Below are positions 50,483 to 58,277 of a DNA stretch of 64,000 nt, one piece after another (the first letter of the stretch is position 1; every line of letters begins with the position of its first letter). The notes under the pieces are model-generated. The model had not been told where the DNA came from, did not search any database, and was given only the letters and a program-made list of their open reading frames with translations. The position numbers and the translations under genes were made by a program. The DNA lies in the NCBI GenBank assembly GCA_910577195.1, contig CAJTLP010000003.1, positions 1 through 64,000 of the forward strand, read 5' to 3'. The DNA is from an uncultured Eubacterium sp. GTDB lineage: Bacteria; Bacillota; Clostridia; Oscillospirales; Acutalibacteraceae.

Positions 50483-51547
50483 TTGTTGAAGAGATTTGCT
50501 TTTTTTCTGTCGCTTATATTTATTTTTCCGCTTACGGCTTACGGTGCAGATAACTCGGCACAAAGTGCAATTGTTATTGATTCTGATACAGGCATCATTC
50601 TTTATGAAAAAAATGCTTATGAGGAAAGGTCCATTGCCTCAACCACTAAAATTATGACGGCTCTTCTGGCTGTTGAAAGCGGTAAGCTGAATGAGAGTGT
50701 TAAAATTACGGATGAAATGCTGAGGACTGAAGGCTCGTCACTGGGCTTAAGAGCAGGGGATAGCCTTTCACTCAGTGACCTTGTTACAGGTATGATGCTG
50801 ACATCAGGCAATGATTCTGCCAATTCTGTTGCCTATTTCCTTTCAGGCGGTCTCGAAGAGTTTGCTGCACTTATGAATAAGCGGGCATCCGAAATCGGAA
50901 TGAACAGCACCTACTTTGTAACACCGTCAGGTCTTGATGAGGGCGGTCACCATTCTACTGCGTATGATATGGCACTGCTTACAGCTGAGGCGGTGAAAAA
51001 TGAAACTTTCTGCTCAATCGTTTCAAAGAAAAGTGCTGATATTATGATTGGCAAAAATAAAGTTACGGTTTATAATCACAATAAGCTGCTTGCGAGAGAT
51101 AAAAATTTCTTTGGTGTAAAAACCGGATATACAAAAAAGGCAGGGCGGTGCCTTGTCTCTGCAAAAAAATACAATGGCAATATTCTTATATGTGTGACGC
51201 TCAATGCACCTGATGATTGGAATGACCATATCAATCTGATGAAATCCTGTGAGCAAAAATATAATGAATATGAAATTGCAGATACAATGGATATAAATGT
51301 TGTTGGCGGCAATGAAAACACCGTCAAAGCATCTTACGGAAAAAAGTATTATATTTTATCAGATTTAAGACTTGAAATATATCATAGTCCCTTCCTTTAT
51401 GCCCCAGTAATGCAGGGGGATACGGTAGGCTATGTGTGTGTTTATTTAAATGAAAAAATGATAGAAAGACTGCCGATAGAGGCAGACGAGGATGTAAAAT
51501 ATTATGCCGAACAAGAACGAAGTACGATTGCAGAAATTCATGGCTGA
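50483..51547 (+). CDS. D-alanyl-D-alanine carboxypeptidase (DacF/PBP5-type)
   Basis: A 354-residue exported penicillin-binding protein that trims D-Ala from peptidoglycan stem peptides. It has a signal peptide of about 20 residues ending AYGAD. The S11 motifs are ASTTKIM (SxxK), SGNDSAN (SxN) and VKTGYTKKAG (KTG), followed by a C-terminal beta domain. The start is uncertain: the frame offers GTG 50474 and TTG 50483 or 50486. TTG 50483, 6 bases after AGGTG, is preferred. The stop lies inside the pseudouridine synthase gene (44-base overlap). Paralogues include dacA, dacB and dacF. Confidence 0.9.
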   Translation: MLKRFAFFLSLIFIFPLTAYGADNSAQSAIVIDSDTGIILYEKNAYEERSIASTTKIMTALLAVESGKLNESVKITDEMLRTEGSSLGLRAGDSLSLSDLVTGMMLTSGNDSANSVAYFLSGGLEEFAALMNKRASEIGMNSTYFVTPSGLDEGGHHSTAYDMALLTAEAVKNETFCSIVSKKSADIMIGKNKVTVYNHNKLLARDKNFFGVKTGYTKKAGRCLVSAKKYNGNILICVTLNAPDDWNDHINLMKSCEQKYNEYEIADTMDINVVGGNENTVKASYGKKYYILSDLRLEIYHSPFLYAPVMQGDTVGYVCVYLNEKMIERLPIEADEDVKYYAEQERSTIAEIHG

Positions 51548-52250
51548 ATGCGGTGTAGCATCACGCCGAAAGAGTGAAGAGCTTATTGAAATGGGCAAGG
51601 TTAAGGTCAACGGCCATGTTGCTCATATTGGTGACAAAATCAATCCTAAAAAAGACTTGGTTACTGTGCGCGGTAAGAAGATAAACAAGGTTGACAGAAT
51701 GTACTATATCATGCTCAATAAGCCGCGTGGATATGTTACCACTGTTTCCGATGAACTCGGCAGAAAAACAGTTATGGATCTTATCGACGTGAAAGCAAGA
51801 ATCTATCCTGTGGGCAGACTTGATAAGGATTCAGAGGGATTATTGATTCTTACGAATGACGGCTCCTTTGCCAATGCACTGACACATCCGAAGCATAATT
51901 ATGCTAAGGTATACCGTGTAACAGTGCGTCCTTCTGTTAATGATGAGATTCTTGATAAGCTGAGAAATGGTATTGAAATTGACGGCAGAAAAACAGCTTC
52001 CTGTGATGTTAATATTGTTACTGAGGAAGAGGGAAGAGTGGTTCTTGAATTCATTCTGCGTGAGGGCAGAAACAGACAGATCAGAAAAATGTGTGAGGCT
52101 GTAAATCTTGAGGTTGCAAGACTGAAGAGAATTTCAATAGGTCCTGTAAAGCTTGGTATGCTTCAGCCGGGCAAGTCAAGAGAACTTACTGATAATGAGG
52201 TGAGAAAGCTCCTGCGTTCCTCAAATCCTGCTGAAAAAGACGAGCAGTAA
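51504..52250 (+). CDS. rRNA pseudouridine synthase (RluB/RsuA family)
   Basis: A 248-residue enzyme of the RsuA/RluB/E/F group. An N-terminal S4 RNA-binding domain (VRLQKFMAECGVASRRKSEE) is followed by the catalytic domain with YPVGRLDKDSEGLLILTNDG, which contains the catalytic Asp, and EGRNRQIRKMCEAV. The length fits RluB (23S position 2605 type), but the exact target is not provable here. The ATG lies inside the carboxypeptidase gene, 8 bases after GAGGATG. Confidence 0.92.
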   Translation: MPNKNEVRLQKFMAECGVASRRKSEELIEMGKVKVNGHVAHIGDKINPKKDLVTVRGKKINKVDRMYYIMLNKPRGYVTTVSDELGRKTVMDLIDVKARIYPVGRLDKDSEGLLILTNDGSFANALTHPKHNYAKVYRVTVRPSVNDEILDKLRNGIEIDGRKTASCDVNIVTEEEGRVVLEFILREGRNRQIRKMCEAVNLEVARLKRISIGPVKLGMLQPGKSRELTDNEVRKLLRSSNPAEKDEQ

Positions 52251-52268
52251 TCCCATATTTTTCAACTG

Positions 52269-52300
52269 AGCGAGTGAATGATTTTCACTCGCTTTATTTT
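52269..52300 (+). terminator. Terminator after the pseudouridine synthase gene
   Basis: AGCGAGTGAA (52269-52278) pairs with TTCACTCGCT (52284-52293), followed by TTATTTTATTT. Confidence 0.85.
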
Positions 52301-52357
52301 ATTTAAAAAAGCAAAAATTTATATTGATATTTGTTTGTCAAAGTGTTAAAATGTACA

Positions 52358-52392
52358 ATAGGTAAATTTGGAATATTTTGAATTTTACCTAT
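52358..52392 (+). promoter_or_regulatory. Palindrome upstream of the carboxyl-transfer genes
   Basis: ATAGGTAAATTT (52358-52369) is inverted as AATTTTACCTAT (52381-52392), with at least 9 perfect pairs. It lies between a TTGTCA sequence and the ribosome site, so it could be a repressor operator or a leader hairpin. Confidence 0.45.
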
Positions 52393-52432
52393 TAATTCGA
52401 TTTTATTATACAAATTTTAGGAGGATAATAAA

Positions 52433-53749
52433 GTGAGTGAATTGAAAGATTCAAAAGCACTTGCAAGGCTTGAGGCACTCTTCGATGACGGCTCATTTAC
52501 ACAGATTGATGCATTCGCAAAATCTGCTGATGGTGAGGTTGAAGTTGTTGCAGGCTTTGGTACTGTGAATGAGTGTGCGGTTTATGCTTTTTCTCAGGAT
52601 ATTACTGTAAATGACGGTGCTGTCAGTGTTGCACAGTGTGCAAAAATAAAGAAAATTTATGACCTCGCTGCAAAGACAGGCTGTCCTGTTATTTCCGTTT
52701 TTGATTCAAACGGTGTTAAGCTCAGCGAAGGCTTTGAGGTGCTGAATGCGTATGGTGAGCTTGTTAAGGCATCATCTTCTCTCAGCGGTGTTTGTCCGCA
52801 GATTGCTGTTGTTGCAGGTGCTTGTCTTGGTACATCTGCTCTTATTGCAAATCTTGCAGACGTTATTGTTGCAGTAAAGGATGCAGATTTTTACATTTCT
52901 GCGCCAAGTAATGTAACTGCTGAGACTTCATACAAAGAGGGAACCGCTGATGTTCTCTGTGATGATTTTAACGGCGCTGTTGAGGCGGTTAAGGATCTCG
53001 TTTCTCTGCTCCCTTCAAACAACCTTTCACCTGCACCTATCTTTGATTTTGCTGCACCGCAGATTGCTGCACAGGAGGGTGCTGATGCACTTTCAATCGT
53101 TGCATCTATTGCTGACGATGCATCTGTTGTTGAGCTTAAGGGTGGTTATGCTGCATCTGACTGCAAAACAGCTCTTGCAACCGTCATGGGCTCTACCGTA
53201 GGTTTTGTTGCATTTGAAGGCAATGCACTTTGCCCTGCTTGTTCATATAAGGCTGAGGCTATGATTAAGCTTTGTGACGCTTATTCAATCCCTGTTTTAA
53301 CTCTTGTAAATGCCGACGGCGTTATCAGTGAAAAGGAAAATCAGACATTAACTGCTCTTACAAAGCTTACATCAGCTTATGCTTCTGCTACCTGTCCTAA
53401 GATTTCCGTTATCACAGGCAAAGCAATTGGATGTGCTTATATTACTCTTGCAGGTAAAGGTGCAAATGCGGATATTACTATTGCTTGGGACAGTGCAATT
53501 GCGTCTCCTCTTGATGCTGATTCAGCAGTTGCCTTCCTGTTTAACGACAGACTTGCTGCAGGCGAAGACAGGGAAGCACTTAAGACTGAATATATTGAAA
53601 CGGTTGCATCACCGTTTACTGCTGCTGCATGCGGTGCGGTTGATGATATCTGCACTCCTGCCGATACAAGAGCAAGAGTGATTGCTGCTCTTGATATGCT
53701 TGCAGGCAAGAGAGAAAACACTTTACCGAGAAAACATTCTGTTAAATAA
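52433..53749 (+). CDS. Divergent carboxyltransferase subunit (12S/PccB/MmdA-like)
   Basis: A 438-residue protein with the two crotonase-like halves of acyl-CoA carboxyltransferases (ARLEALFDDGSFTQIDAF; AGFGTVNECAVYAFSQDITV; second half CPKISVITGKAIGCAYITLAG). It is shorter than the usual 500-520 residues. The oxyanion-forming motifs are changed: FDSNGVKLSEG stands where DSGGARIQEG is usual, and AGACLGTSAL where MGPCAGGAVYSP is usual. It begins at GTG 52433 behind AGGAGG. With the biotin carrier and the OadA-like gene it forms a transcarboxylase-like set. Its substrate may not be a typical acyl-CoA. Confidence 0.75.
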   Translation: MSELKDSKALARLEALFDDGSFTQIDAFAKSADGEVEVVAGFGTVNECAVYAFSQDITVNDGAVSVAQCAKIKKIYDLAAKTGCPVISVFDSNGVKLSEGFEVLNAYGELVKASSSLSGVCPQIAVVAGACLGTSALIANLADVIVAVKDADFYISAPSNVTAETSYKEGTADVLCDDFNGAVEAVKDLVSLLPSNNLSPAPIFDFAAPQIAAQEGADALSIVASIADDASVVELKGGYAASDCKTALATVMGSTVGFVAFEGNALCPACSYKAEAMIKLCDAYSIPVLTLVNADGVISEKENQTLTALTKLTSAYASATCPKISVITGKAIGCAYITLAGKGANADITIAWDSAIASPLDADSAVAFLFNDRLAAGEDREALKTEYIETVASPFTAAACGAVDDICTPADTRARVIAALDMLAGKRENTLPRKHSVK

Positions 53750-53767
53750 TTAGTGGAGGATTATGAT

Positions 53768-54142
53768 ATGAAAAATTATACAATTACTGTAAATGGTACA
53801 CCATACAGCGTAACTGTTGAGGAAAACGGCTCATCAGCATCTGCACCTGTTCAGGCAGCTCCTGCTCCTGTTGCAAGTGCACCGGCTGCAGCTCCTGCAC
53901 CTGCTCCTGCTGCTTCAGGTTCAGCAGGCAGTGTTAAGGTTGAGGCTCCTATGCCGGGTAACATCCTTGATGTAAAGGTAGCTCCGGGTACTGCTGTTAC
54001 AAGCGGTCAGGTGCTCTGCATTCTTGAGGCTATGAAAATGGAGAATGATATCGTTGCTCCTCAGGCCGGTACGGTTGCATCCGTTAATGTAAATAAGGGT
54101 GACAGCGTTGAGGCTGGTCAGGTTATTATCACATTGAATTAA
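53768..54142 (+). CDS. Biotin carboxyl carrier protein
   Basis: A 124-residue biotinyl carrier. The N-terminal segment KNYTITVNGTPYSVTVEENG resembles the gamma or carrier subunit of methylmalonyl-CoA and glutaconyl-CoA decarboxylases. A long Ala/Pro linker (about 28-60) follows, then the biotinyl domain with the lysine in LEAMKMEND (about residue 90). The start ATG 53768 lies 8 bases after GTGGAGGA. It would shuttle carboxyl groups between the flanking gene products. Confidence 0.95.
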   Translation: MKNYTITVNGTPYSVTVEENGSSASAPVQAAPAPVASAPAAAPAPAPAASGSAGSVKVEAPMPGNILDVKVAPGTAVTSGQVLCILEAMKMENDIVAPQAGTVASVNVNKGDSVEAGQVIITLN

Positions 54143-54154
54143 GGGGTGCTATAA

Positions 54155-55552
54155 ATGGCTAAAATCGGTATTACAGAAACAGTCTTACGTGATGCGCATC
54201 AGTCCTTGATAGCAACCCGTATGACTACTGATGAATTTTCAGATATTCTTGAAAAGATGGACCAAATCGGCTATCATTCACTTGAATGCTGGGGCGGTGC
54301 CACATTTGATTCCTGCCTCAGATTTTTGAATGAGGATCCTTGGGACAGGCTCAGATTAATCCGTGAAAAGTGTCCGAACACAAAATTACAGATGCTCTTC
54401 AGAGGTCAGAATATGCTCGGCTATCGTCACTATTCCGACGAGCTTGTTGACTATTTTGTAAAGAAGAGTATTGATAACGGTATTGATATTTTAAGAATTT
54501 TTGATGCTCTCAATGATGTTCGCAATCTTCAGACAGCTATTAATGCTGCTAAGAAATACGGCGGCCACGTTCAGGCTGCTATTTCTTACACAACAGGCCC
54601 TGTATTTGATATTGAGTATTACTGCAATTATGCTAAGCAGCTTGAAAATGCAGGTGCGGATTCAATCTGTATTAAGGATATGGCAGGTCTTTTGACTCCA
54701 TACGGCACATATGATCTGGTTAAGGCTCTTAAGGAAACAGTTAATGTTCCGATTCAGCTTCACTCACATTACACATCTGGTCTTGCATCAATGGTACACC
54801 TTAAGGGTGTTGAGGCAGGTGTCGATGTAATTGACACCGCTATCAGTCCTCTTGCAATGGGCACTTCACATCCTGCGACTGAATCTATGGTGGCTGCTTT
54901 TCAGGGTACACCTTATGATACAGGTCTTGATATCAAAGCACTTACTGAGATTCGTGACTATTTCACACCACTTCGTGAAAAGTATCTTGAGTCAGGTCTT
55001 CTTGATCCTAAGATGCTCGGTGTTGATGCGAACACACTTCTCTATCAGGTTCCGGGCGGTATGCTCTCCAACCTCGTGTCTCAGCTTAAGCAGGCAGGCA
55101 AGGCTGATAAGCTTGAAGAGGTTCTCAATGAGGTTCCACGAGTTCGTAAGGATTCGGGTTATCCTCCGCTTGTTACTCCAACCTCTCAGATTGTCGGTAC
55201 TCAGGCAGTGTTCAACATCATTATGGGTGAGAGATATAAAATGGTAACGAAGGAATTCAAGGATATGGTTGCAGGCAAGTATGGTAAAACACCTTGTGAA
55301 ATCAATTCTGAATTCAGAAAGATGATTGTTGGCGATGATGACATTATTGATTGCCGTCCTGCTGATTTGATTACTGATACAATAGATTCCTTTAAAGATG
55401 AAATCAAGGAATTCTATGAGCAGGAGGAGGACGTTCTTTCATATGCTCAGTTCGGTCAGGTTGCTACCAAGTTCTTTGAGAAGAGAAGAGATGCGAAATA
55501 TAACCTTGACTCAAAGCACGATAACATTGAAACAAAGGTTCATCCGGTATAA
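54155..55552 (+). CDS. Oxaloacetate decarboxylase alpha / transcarboxylase 5S-type subunit
   Basis: A 465-residue carboxyltransferase of the pyruvate carboxylase/OadA family, which exchanges a carboxyl group between biotin and pyruvate/oxaloacetate. The HMGL-like TIM barrel begins ETVLRDAHQSLIATRM and contains metal-site residues, the biotin-contact lysine in CIKDMAGLLTPYG, and QLHSHYTSGLASM. The conserved carboxylase domain follows (VPGGMLSNLVSQLKQ). The C-terminus lacks a biotinyl domain, consistent with the separate carrier gene. It could be the 5S subunit of a transcarboxylase, or the alpha subunit of a sodium-pumping decarboxylase whose beta subunit is elsewhere. Confidence 0.9.
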   Translation: MAKIGITETVLRDAHQSLIATRMTTDEFSDILEKMDQIGYHSLECWGGATFDSCLRFLNEDPWDRLRLIREKCPNTKLQMLFRGQNMLGYRHYSDELVDYFVKKSIDNGIDILRIFDALNDVRNLQTAINAAKKYGGHVQAAISYTTGPVFDIEYYCNYAKQLENAGADSICIKDMAGLLTPYGTYDLVKALKETVNVPIQLHSHYTSGLASMVHLKGVEAGVDVIDTAISPLAMGTSHPATESMVAAFQGTPYDTGLDIKALTEIRDYFTPLREKYLESGLLDPKMLGVDANTLLYQVPGGMLSNLVSQLKQAGKADKLEEVLNEVPRVRKDSGYPPLVTPTSQIVGTQAVFNIIMGERYKMVTKEFKDMVAGKYGKTPCEINSEFRKMIVGDDDIIDCRPADLITDTIDSFKDEIKEFYEQEEDVLSYAQFGQVATKFFEKRRDAKYNLDSKHDNIETKVHPV

Positions 55553-55558
55553 AAAAAC

Positions 55559-55598
55559 AACCTGTTTGGAATATTCCAAACAGGTTTCATTTTTTTAT
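55559..55598 (+). terminator. Terminator of the carboxyl-transfer operon
   Basis: AACCTGTTTGGA (55559-55570) is perfectly inverted at 55575-55586 and followed by a run of T. Confidence 0.92.
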
Positions 55599-55633
55599 TA
55601 AAGTTTTAAAAGATATTTTATCACCATTATTTA

Positions 55634-55662
55634 TTGACGAAACTGCCTGTTAGTGTTATACT
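55634..55662 (+). promoter_or_regulatory. Promoter of the SDR gene
   Basis: TTGACG (55634-55639) and TATACT (55657-55662) are 17 bases apart; GGGGG precedes the start codon. Confidence 0.7.
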
Positions 55663-55699
55663 TTTAATTAGTACATTTTTCACATAGGGGGTTAAATTA

Positions 55700-56719
55700 A
55701 TGAACGTACTTATTTTCGGCGGTACAGGTCTTCTTGGTTCTGCTGCTGCACAGATCTTTATTGATCGTGGTCACAAGGTTAAAACAATTGCACTTCCTCC
55801 TCTTCCGGAAGGTGCTCCGATTCCTGAGGAAATGGAAATTGAGTTTGGTAATTTCCTTGAGCTTACTGATGAAGAGCTTGAAAAAGCAATGACAGGCATG
55901 GATGCATTTGTTTATGCTGCAGGTGTTGATGAAAGAGTTGAATTTCCTGCTCCTGTTTATGAGGCTTACAAAAAATTCAACATTGATCCTGTTGACCGCT
56001 GTCTTGCTATGGCAAAGAAATGCGGCGTTAAGAAATGCGTTGTTCTCGGCTCATATTTCGCTTGGCTTGCTAAAGAGAGACCTGAGATGAATCTTTGCGA
56101 TAAGCACCCTTATATCCGTTCACGTGTTGACCAGGAGGAGGTTGCTTTCAAGTATGCTGATGAGAATATGGGTGTTGCTGTTCTTGAGCTTCCATATATC
56201 TTCGGTACCCAGCCGGGCCGTCGTCCTGTATGGGTAATTCTTATTGAACAGCTTCAGAGATTTGAGAAAATGCCTTTCACAATGTATCCTGCAGGCGGTA
56301 CAGCAATGCTTACTGTTCGTCAGGTTGGTGAGGCAATCGTTGGTGCTGCTGAGCAGGTTGAGGGTGCAAGAGCATATGGTATCTCCTGCTACAATATGAC
56401 TTGGAGAGAGTTCCTTAAAATCGTTTACCGTGCTATGGACGGTATTCCTGACAGAAAGATTGTTGACGTTCCGAAGTGGACATTCCAGGCATTCGGTCTT
56501 GTTATGAGAAAGGATTATGCTAAGCGTAACGTTGACAGCGGTATTGATCCTGTAGGTCTTGCTGACATTATGGGTATGAATTTATTTATTCCTACCGATG
56601 ATTGTAAAGAGCTTGGTTGTACTCCAGATGATATCGAATCAGCTATCTTTGATTCAATCAAGCTTTCAAAGGCTTCATTCGAGGGTAAGGCAAAGCTCCT
56701 TGAAATGAGAGGCGAATAA
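55700..56719 (+). CDS. NAD(P)-dependent epimerase/dehydratase family (extended SDR)
   Basis: A 339-residue Rossmann-fold protein. The dinucleotide site is IFGGTGLLGSAAAQIF at the N-terminus, and the second strand region is DAFVYAAGVDERV. The usual YxxxK pair is not clearly present: the position reads HPYIRSRVDQEEV with no Lys four residues after Tyr. It is therefore closer to atypical SDRs (NAD-binding or isoflavone-reductase-like) than to true sugar epimerases. Substrate unknown. Single-gene unit with its own promoter. Confidence 0.8.
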   Translation: MNVLIFGGTGLLGSAAAQIFIDRGHKVKTIALPPLPEGAPIPEEMEIEFGNFLELTDEELEKAMTGMDAFVYAAGVDERVEFPAPVYEAYKKFNIDPVDRCLAMAKKCGVKKCVVLGSYFAWLAKERPEMNLCDKHPYIRSRVDQEEVAFKYADENMGVAVLELPYIFGTQPGRRPVWVILIEQLQRFEKMPFTMYPAGGTAMLTVRQVGEAIVGAAEQVEGARAYGISCYNMTWREFLKIVYRAMDGIPDRKIVDVPKWTFQAFGLVMRKDYAKRNVDSGIDPVGLADIMGMNLFIPTDDCKELGCTPDDIESAIFDSIKLSKASFEGKAKLLEMRGE

Positions 56720-56774
56720 TTGCCGATTGACTAAATATTGTAAATCCATTATAATGCCCTTAGGGGGTGTTATA

Positions 56775-57422
56775 ATGGATTTTTCTTTTAATATTATATT
56801 GCTGATTGTGTTTCACATTTTAACAGCTTGTGCGGTTTCGAAGGACTGCACTGCAAGAGGCATTAAAAAGAAAGATGCCTATGTAATATCTTCCTTTTTC
56901 TTTCCGATTATTGCAGGGATTGTTTACGGATGTAAAAGGAAAAGGCTTTCACAAGCTGATGATATGCCTGAAAATTCCTCTAAGCTAATTTCCTCAGCTA
57001 AAGTGTTAAGTGTAATTGCCGTGATTACCCTTGCTGCAAGCGGTGTTGCTGGCACTATGACTATGAACAATTCTGACCCTATGCTTACTGAACATTATGA
57101 TATTATTAAATATGATAGGGAGGGAAAGCCGTACTTTTTTAATCAGAAAGTGAAATTTTATGACAGGCAGGGGAATGTCTATTATAAGGATGATTTTAAC
57201 AGCAGCTTTATTGACGCCCAAACAAATGAAGAGTATGATTATCTTAACTGCTATGTGGACAAGGACGGCTATTTTGTGCAGCACGATGTTTACAGCGGCA
57301 CACTTGATCATATGATTTTTCATGACGGCAGCGAGCATTCCTATCTTTTAGGTATAACAGCACAGTGGAACAAAGACGGTGAGCTGTATGATTCCGACGG
57401 AAACAGAATCTATTTGACATAA
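56775..57422 (+). CDS. Membrane protein of unknown function
   Basis: A 215-residue protein with a membrane segment at about 5-22 and another near 38-52 and 77-100. A hydrophilic tail with tyrosine- and aspartate-rich repeats follows (YDREGKPYFFNQKVKFYDRQ, YDYLNCYVDKDGYFVQHDVY, LYDSDGNRIYLT), resembling short beta-strand repeats such as KWG or YD types. The frame is open upstream, but ATG 56775 follows AGGGGG. I recognise no family. Confidence 0.65.
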   Translation: MDFSFNIILLIVFHILTACAVSKDCTARGIKKKDAYVISSFFFPIIAGIVYGCKRKRLSQADDMPENSSKLISSAKVLSVIAVITLAASGVAGTMTMNNSDPMLTEHYDIIKYDREGKPYFFNQKVKFYDRQGNVYYKDDFNSSFIDAQTNEEYDYLNCYVDKDGYFVQHDVYSGTLDHMIFHDGSEHSYLLGITAQWNKDGELYDSDGNRIYLT

Positions 57423-57425
57423 TAA

Positions 57426-57460
57426 AAAGCGTTACAGATTATCTGTAACGCTTTATTTTT
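57426..57460. terminator. Bidirectional terminator
   Basis: AAAGCGTTACAGA (57426-57438) is perfectly inverted at 57442-57454, with T runs on both outer sides. It ends the membrane-protein gene on the plus strand, and any minus-strand RNA from 57651. Confidence 0.9.
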
Positions 57461-57464
57461 ATTG

Positions 57465-57651
57465 AATCCACCCAGCCGCCTCAAGCTGAGAATAACCTGC
57501 ATCTCAAGCAGGTGGGTTTTACTCCGATCACTTTGTGCTCCCAACGTCCTGTGTATAATAGGGAGGTCTGCATTCCCGTTTCGCGGAAGATAAATCCCTT
57601 AAAAAACGTGTTCGGGTTACTAAAGCCTGAGGTTGTCGAGAAGGGCAGATT
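57465..57651 (-). ncRNA. Structured RNA candidate with 6S-like shape
   Basis: This is a gene-free stretch of about 187 bases that folds into a closed long-range structure. AATCTGCCC at its 5' end pairs with GGGTGGATT at its 3' end, and CCTCAGGC pairs with GCTTGAGG just inside. ACCTGC/GCAGGT forms a small hairpin on the 3' side. The apical part pairs AGGGA with TCCCT around TTCC/GGAA. Closing stem, central bubble with a 3' hairpin, and apical stem are the layout of 6S RNA, and the length fits. Orientation is inferred: on the minus strand it runs into a terminator, and no terminator exists on the plus side. It follows the DUF1292 gene, whose end may contain its promoter. Confidence 0.5.
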
Positions 57652-57662
57652 GTTAATAGTAT

Positions 57663-57980
57663 TTACTGTTCCGGCTCGAAGTATTCAACTTCGTACTTTT
57701 CTTCAACCTTTGCCATAAGAATATCTGAAATCTGTTCAAATTCCATTTCATCCTCAATTTCTGCAAGGTATTCTTCGCCGTCATCATTAACTACTTTTAA
57801 GATAATTACCTCGTAATCACCTTCAACGATTTCTTCGTCGGTTTCATAGTAACGGGTAATTGCTACATAAACATCGTCATCGGTTTCATATCTTTCCAGA
57901 AGCTCAAATAAAATTTCGTTTCCGTCCTCATCATTAACGCTGATGATATCAGGTTCGTAGAATTCTTCTTCATTAGCCAT
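57663..57980 (-). CDS. DUF1292 family protein
   Basis: A 105-residue, very acidic protein. It has the DUF1292 pattern: DIISVNDEDGNEILFELLERYE, then DDVYVAITRY, YEVIILKVVNDDGEEYLAEIEDEMEF, ending at the variable tail. The family (YrzB in Bacillus) is common in Firmicutes and has no known function. ATG 57980 is preferred to GTG 57989, because the ribosome site AAAGG is about 10 bases before it. Its promoter is at 58010-58038. Confidence 0.85.
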   Translation of the reverse strand: MANEEEFYEPDIISVNDEDGNEILFELLERYETDDDVYVAITRYYETDEEIVEGDYEVIILKVVNDDGEEYLAEIEDEMEFEQISDILMAKVEEKYEVEYFEPEQ

Positions 57981-58009
57981 TGTTATCACGCCTTTCCTTT
58001 GTGATTATT

Positions 58010-58038
58010 ATTATATAGTTTTATTGACCGTTCGTCAA
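58010..58038 (-). promoter_or_regulatory. Promoter of the DUF1292 gene, with palindrome
   Basis: On the minus strand, TTGACG (plus 58033-58038) and TATAAT (plus 58010-58015) have a 17-base spacer. TATTGAC and GTCAATA, five bases apart, make a palindrome over the -35 box, a possible operator. Confidence 0.65.
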
Positions 58039-58108
58039 TAGTAATTAATTGTAAAAAAGCGATTGTAAAAATAATACAAACAAAATATAAAAATGTTGAA
58101 AAAAACTA

Positions 58109-58137
58109 TTGACAAACGCTAAAAATGATGCTATTAT
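58109..58137 (+). promoter_or_regulatory. Promoter of the large noncoding RNA
   Basis: Perfect TTGACA (58109-58114) and TATTAT (58132-58137) with a 17-base spacer. The predicted start is at about 58143, where the first helix of the RNA begins. Confidence 0.8.
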
Positions 58138-58229
58138 TTAGTTGAACAAAGGAGATAACCTTTAGGATGTAGTTAAAGGTTTATAGATAGAGAAACACTT
58201 GTTCAATTTAAGTAAAGGAGGCTTGTCCG

Positions 58230-58277
58230 ATGGAGCTTGAACCAGGTCAGACAAGCACTCAGATTGTAAGCCAATAA
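58230..58277 (+). CDS. Possible 15-codon ORF inside the noncoding RNA
   Basis: ATG 58230 is preceded by AAAGGAGG (58214-58221) at an ideal 8-base spacing and opens MELEPGQTSTQIVSQ followed by TAA. The sequence also lies in the GCTTGTC/GACAAGC stem, so the Shine-Dalgarno match may be structural. If translated, the RNA would be dual-function. Confidence 0.35.
   Translation: MELEPGQTSTQIVSQ

Noticed and set aside
51504..51547. Possible frameshift between the carboxypeptidase and pseudouridine synthase genes
   Set aside because: Both proteins are complete and the synthase has its own ribosome site; the 44-base overlap is a normal coupled arrangement.
57465..57651. Plus-strand orientation of the 6S-like RNA
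   Set aside because: It would start directly behind a terminator without a promoter and has no terminator at its 3' side.
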